Of a stretch of 15,408 nt of DNA, positions 12,447 through 15,408 are shown piece after piece. The stretch's first letter is position 1. Every line of letters starts with the position of its first letter. Source of the stretch: Pseudomonadota bacterium (GTDB lineage: Bacteria; Pseudomonadota; Alphaproteobacteria; Rhizobiales; Hyphomicrobiaceae); contig JAEYPL010000315.1 in assembly GCA_023410905.1 (NCBI GenBank), positions 1 to 15,408 of the forward strand. Direction: 5' to 3'. Made by a program: the position numbers and the translations under genes. The notes beneath the pieces are model-generated. The model saw only the letters and a program-made list of their open reading frames with translations. It did no database searches and was not told the origin of the DNA.

Positions 12447-14090
12447 ATGTGCGCAGCGCAGTCTTCCACTGTCCCTCACTCTAGCGCGATCAAGATCAGC
12501 GCCTGGGCTCGCCGGAGATCGAGCTGGCTGATAGGGCTTGGCTACCTGACAGCGTACGTCGCGCTGGAATGGACGAGCTACGTGCAGCCGTTCGGGCAGT
12601 TCGGCATCACGCCATGGAATCCGCACACCGGATTGAGCTTCGTTCTCATTCTCCTTTGCGGACACCGGTTTATTCCGCTGCTGTTCGCCGCCCCTTTTCT
12701 TGCCGATCTCGTGGTTCGTCACCTGCCGGCACCGCTGACAACCGGGCTCCTGCTTTGGTTGGTCGTTGGCACCGGCTACGCGGCGGCGACACTGGTCCTA
12801 TCGAGCAGCAAGTACGACTTCCAGATGCGGCTGCCGAGACTGTACGACATCTGGGTGCTCCTGCTGGTCGCTACCGTCAGCACAGCTGTCGTAGCCTGTC
12901 TCTACACCACCATCCTCGCCTCAAGCGGTCTCATCGCATGGGCGGATTTCAACGTGGCGGCACTCCGCCTTTGGATCGGCGACCTTATCGGCATCGCGGT
13001 CGCCACGCCTCTCGCATTACTCATGGCAGCGGGACGGCGACTGAAACTCTCCTGGGAGACGCTCGCTCAGTTCGTTGCCATGTGCGCAGCTCTCTGGGCT
13101 GTCTTTCTCGGAACTGAGGCACCGCAACTCTATAGGTTCTATCTCCTGTTTATGCCCATCATCTGGATTGCCTTACGCTCTGGCCTGCCAGGAGCGTGCG
13201 CGGGGTTGCTGCTTACTCAGCTTGCGCTCATGTTCATTCTCGAGTTCCTGCTTCCGGGGCGCGTCAACATCACGACCTACCAGGAGATGATGCTGGTTCT
13301 AACGCTAACAGGACTAGCTGCCGGTGGCGTGGTGATGGAACGCGAGCAGGCCGAGTATCGCTTGCGCCTGCAGCAGGAATCGCACGCGCGTCTCACCCGG
13401 CTCGGCAGCGTCAATGAGCTCTCGGCTGCAGTGGCTCACGAGATCAATCAGCCACTCTCCGCCGCGGCGACCTACACGCGACTGCTCGCAGAGGAACTCG
13501 GCGAGCGGGACTTCACCATGTCACAGGCGCGCGAAAGCGCGGAAAAGGCTAACGCTCAAGTCCAGCGCGCGGCCGCCGTTGTTCGCAGGCTGCGCGACCT
13601 CATTCAAACCGGCCGCATCGAACAGAGCACGGTTCAAATGCGCACGCTGCTCAATACTGCGCTCGAAGTCGTCAAGCCCGAGTTGCAGCGAGCGGGCGTA
13701 TCGATCATGAGCGAGATCGAGGGTGATCTACCTCCGGTGATTGTCGACGTGTTGCAGGTCGAGCAGGTGCTCATCAATCTCGTCCGTAATGCCTACGAAG
13801 CCATTGAGGGAGCGGGCCACAGTTCGGGAACGATCAGCATCAAGGCACGGCGATCGACGGGTGACGAGCTGGAGATAATCGTCGGCGACACCGGGCCAGG
13901 CTTCGACATTGAGCAAATCGCCAACCCATTTGCGCCGTTCCATACGACCAAGCGCGGTGGTCTTGGCATAGGCCTCAGTCTTTGCCGATCCATCGTAGAA
14001 GCACACGGTGGGCAGATCTGGCTTGCAAATGGCCAACAAGGCGCCGAAATTCACCTCACGCTTCAAGACCGCAGCGCACGGGTGACATGA
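12447..14090 (+). CDS. MASE1-domain membrane sensor histidine kinase
   Basis: A 547-residue sensor kinase. Residues about 28-300 form a MASE1 sensor: roughly eight hydrophobic segments with family markers such as NPHTGLSFVLILLCG, RFIPLLFAAPFLADL and LWIGDLIGIAVATPLALL. A short coiled region (EREQAEYRLRLQQESHARL) leads to HisKA with the phospho-acceptor His331 in AVAHEINQPLSAAATY, the HEINQPL class shared by FixL, DctB and related kinases. The HATPase has an N-box (NLVRNAYEAIE), G1 (GDTGPGF, about 479-485), a phenylalanine box (NPFAPFHTTK) and G2 (GGLGIGLSLCRSIV). It lacks the PAS-heme domain of FixL, so the signal is unknown. The start ATG has only a weak ribosome site. It overlaps the regulator gene by 4 bases (ATGA) and is divergent from the cytochrome operon. 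Confidence 0.9.
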   Translation: MCAAQSSTVPHSSAIKISAWARRRSSWLIGLGYLTAYVALEWTSYVQPFGQFGITPWNPHTGLSFVLILLCGHRFIPLLFAAPFLADLVVRHLPAPLTTGLLLWLVVGTGYAAATLVLSSSKYDFQMRLPRLYDIWVLLLVATVSTAVVACLYTTILASSGLIAWADFNVAALRLWIGDLIGIAVATPLALLMAAGRRLKLSWETLAQFVAMCAALWAVFLGTEAPQLYRFYLLFMPIIWIALRSGLPGACAGLLLTQLALMFILEFLLPGRVNITTYQEMMLVLTLTGLAAGGVVMEREQAEYRLRLQQESHARLTRLGSVNELSAAVAHEINQPLSAAATYTRLLAEELGERDFTMSQARESAEKANAQVQRAAAVVRRLRDLIQTGRIEQSTVQMRTLLNTALEVVKPELQRAGVSIMSEIEGDLPPVIVDVLQVEQVLINLVRNAYEAIEGAGHSSGTISIKARRSTGDELEIIVGDTGPGFDIEQIANPFAPFHTTKRGGLGIGLSLCRSIVEAHGGQIWLANGQQGAEIHLTLQDRSARVT

Positions 14091-14713
14091 AGAAAGCCGT
14101 AGTTGATCTCATCGAAGACGATGCGGGGGTGCTCGACTCCCTCAGTGTCTACCTCGCCGCAAAGAAGTTTATCACTCGTACTCACCGATCGGCTGAGGAG
14201 TTTCTCCGATTTCGCGAGCGTGACGGGCCGGCGGACTGCGTCGTCTCGGACGTTCGAATGCCACGCCTCTCCGGCCTGCAGTTACAAACATGGCTGAACA
14301 AGGCCAAGTGGAACGAGCCCCTCATACTCATCACCGGCTTCGCGACGATCGACGCGGCGGTCTCGGCTATCAAGGCAGGAGCCTTCGACTTCATCGAGAA
14401 GCCTGTTCCGGAACGGCGCCTTGTCGCCAGCATCAAGGCGGCTGTCGCTCAGACACAGCGCTATGAGGCCGAGCGGCAGGAGCTCATGGATATAAAAAGC
14501 CGCGTTGAGAGCCTCTCTCCCCGCGAGCAGGAAGTCTTGCAGCTTGCCGCGCGGGGGCTCACCAGCCGCGAGATGGCCTCAGAACTCGGCATAAGCCCCC
14601 GTACCGTGGAAGTGCATCGAGCAGCCGTCATGCACAAGACCGGGGCCGGAAGCGTCGCCGATCTCGTTCGGATCGTTCTTCAGATCGAAGACGCCTTGAA
14701 GGACCTCCGCTAG
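14087..14713 (+). CDS. FixJ-family response regulator
   Basis: A 208-residue two-domain regulator. The receiver (about 4-120) has an acidic pocket at Glu10-Asp11-Asp12, phospho-acceptor Asp55 (VVSDVRMP), Thr83 (LITGF) and Lys105 (FIEKP), with the FixJ-type MPRLSGLQLQ and GAFDFIEKP segments. A helical linker joins it to a LuxR/NarL-type HTH (about 142-200: LSPREQEVLQLAARGLTSREMASELGISPRTVEVHRAAVMHKTGAGSVADLVRI). The ATG overlaps the kinase stop as ATGA, so the pair is translationally coupled and almost certainly cognate. A frame extension upstream to 13982 lies inside the kinase and is not used. Its targets are unknown; the adjacent cytochrome cluster and its own upstream inverted repeat are the first candidates. 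No terminator is obvious in the 63 bases before the convergent aminotransferase. Confidence 0.93.
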   Translation: MKKAVVDLIEDDAGVLDSLSVYLAAKKFITRTHRSAEEFLRFRERDGPADCVVSDVRMPRLSGLQLQTWLNKAKWNEPLILITGFATIDAAVSAIKAGAFDFIEKPVPERRLVASIKAAVAQTQRYEAERQELMDIKSRVESLSPREQEVLQLAARGLTSREMASELGISPRTVEVHRAAVMHKTGAGSVADLVRIVLQIEDALKDLR

Positions 14714-14776
14714 GAACTTCCGCTCTTAGCGTGGGTGATATCGCCATCAATCCCCAGCATCTCGCCCACCGCCTCG

Positions 14777-15408
14777 TTACACGCTTTCCAACGGACGGAC
14801 AGGCGTGCGATGGCGCTCGTCATCGTGCGAGCGCCAGTAGGCATCGCGGAGTCCAGCGAATACCGGCCCCGGGCGATCATTGCCGAGAATGCGGTTACCC
14901 ACGCGGCTGATGGGCATGACGCCACCCGCCGTGCTGGTGATGAAAACCTCATCGGCGTCCTCGAGCGCACTCCGCGGGATCGGTGCAATAGAAGCCTCGA
15001 TGCCGCTCTCAGCGCAGATGTCCAACACGGCAAGCCTTGTGATGCCATGAAGGCTGCCGCGATCCGGCGTCATGACACGACCGTCCTTCACGACGAAGAT
15101 GTTGAAGCCAGGCCCTTCGGTCACGTAGCCGTCCCGGTCGCACAGGACGACCGTATCGAACGCATTGTCGTGCGCTTCGATGAGGCCCGACGTGAGGTCG
15201 TTCCACTGATAGTTCTTGATCGTGGGATCGACTGACGCATCAGGTACGCGCGGCGTGCTCCCGATCCACAGATGCGCGCCGCGCTCCTGCACGTCCTTCG
15301 GCACGACATCGATCCAGGGAATGGCATAGGCGATCAGGTAGTTCTCGCAGTCGACCGGACGGCGCGAGCCGAATACGCGCGGACGGCCACGCAGACACGC
15401 GATAGCGA
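14777..15408 (-). CDS. Class IV (branched-chain-like) aminotransferase, 5-prime truncated
   Basis: The - strand frame is open from the stop (14777-14779) to the window edge, about 209 residues; the N-terminus lies outside. It is a fold-type IV PLP enzyme: the PLP-binding Lys is in DPTIKNYQWNDL (codon 15217-15215), followed by the diagnostic GYVTEGPGFNIFVVKDG, then TPDRGSLHGITRLAVLDICAESG and the DADEVFITSTAGGVMPISRVG phosphate-binding region. This combination fits the branched-chain/D-amino-acid transaminase group; the shape EGPGFNIF is common in rhizobial branched-chain-type members that use transamination of branched or related amino acids with 2-oxoglutarate or pyruvate. Which substrate cannot be read. 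It converges with the FixJ-like gene and has no visible link to the electron-transfer genes. Confidence 0.87.
   Translation of the reverse strand, partial: AIACLRGRPRVFGSRRPVDCENYLIAYAIPWIDVVPKDVQERGAHLWIGSTPRVPDASVDPTIKNYQWNDLTSGLIEAHDNAFDTVVLCDRDGYVTEGPGFNIFVVKDGRVMTPDRGSLHGITRLAVLDICAESGIEASIAPIPRSALEDADEVFITSTAGGVMPISRVGNRILGNDRPGPVFAGLRDAYWRSHDDERHRTPVRPLESV

Noticed and set aside
12152..12484. A + strand frame of 110 codons in the promoter region of the two-component genes
   Set aside because: It overlaps the kinase start in another frame, passes through the inverted repeat and shows no recognisable family; the - strand frame at 12091-12348 was rejected on the same grounds.

Overview
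The window reads as a chromosomal segment of a high-GC alphaproteobacterium, most likely from the Rhizobiales (Bradyrhizobium/Rhodopseudomonas/Hyphomicrobium-like). The evidence is an HWE-type histidine kinase, a FixJ-family response regulator, EcfG-type (GGAAC-N16-CGTT) general-stress promoters, FixK/FNR-type boxes (TTGA-N6-TCAA), and a class IV aminotransferase of a type common in that order. I see no rRNA, tRNA, CRISPR array, transposase or phage gene.

Left third (1-5340), stress and envelope genes. A truncated receiver-domain protein and a cupin protein run on the + strand and converge on a stand-alone CinA C-terminal (PncC-type) amidohydrolase, with an 11-bp GC hairpin between them. The intergenic region upstream of the amidohydrolase holds two divergent EcfG-like promoters. 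The exact match faces the amidohydrolase; the near match faces a three-gene membrane operon (DUF883/ElaB-like protein, holin-superfamily protein, YihY/BrkB protein). Next, on the - strand, come an EF-hand secreted protein, a glycine-zipper YflT-like stress protein and a possible 69-aa protein, behind a third near-match EcfG promoter and a perfect 22-bp palindrome.

Middle (5340-7970), signalling and stress on the - strand. There is a soluble PAS-HWE histidine kinase, a probable 54-aa protein with a strong ribosome binding site, a universal stress protein and a Spy/CpxP-like LTXXQ periplasmic protein. The last two form an apparent operon preceded by a FixK/FNR box.

Right half (7970-14713), a low-oxygen-looking electron-transfer locus. 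A second FixK/FNR box precedes a CBS-CBS-BON gene followed by a monoheme cytochrome c. On the opposite strand lie four more small exported c-type cytochromes, the first fused to five TPR repeats and preceded by a third FixK/FNR box. Four of the five cytochromes share the same C-terminal pattern (MP motif followed by an 'I..I..Y' helix), so they look like a local gene-family expansion; no terminal oxidase or reductase is present in the window. Divergent from this cluster is a two-component pair, a MASE1 membrane histidine kinase and a FixJ-like regulator with an ATGA overlap, whose upstream region contains an 8-bp inverted repeat that could be its operator.

The right edge carries the 3-prime part of a class IV (branched-chain-like) aminotransferase. 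The most interesting overall reading is an oxygen/redox- and stress-responsive island that joins EcfG and FixK-type regulation to a set of orphan monoheme cytochromes.
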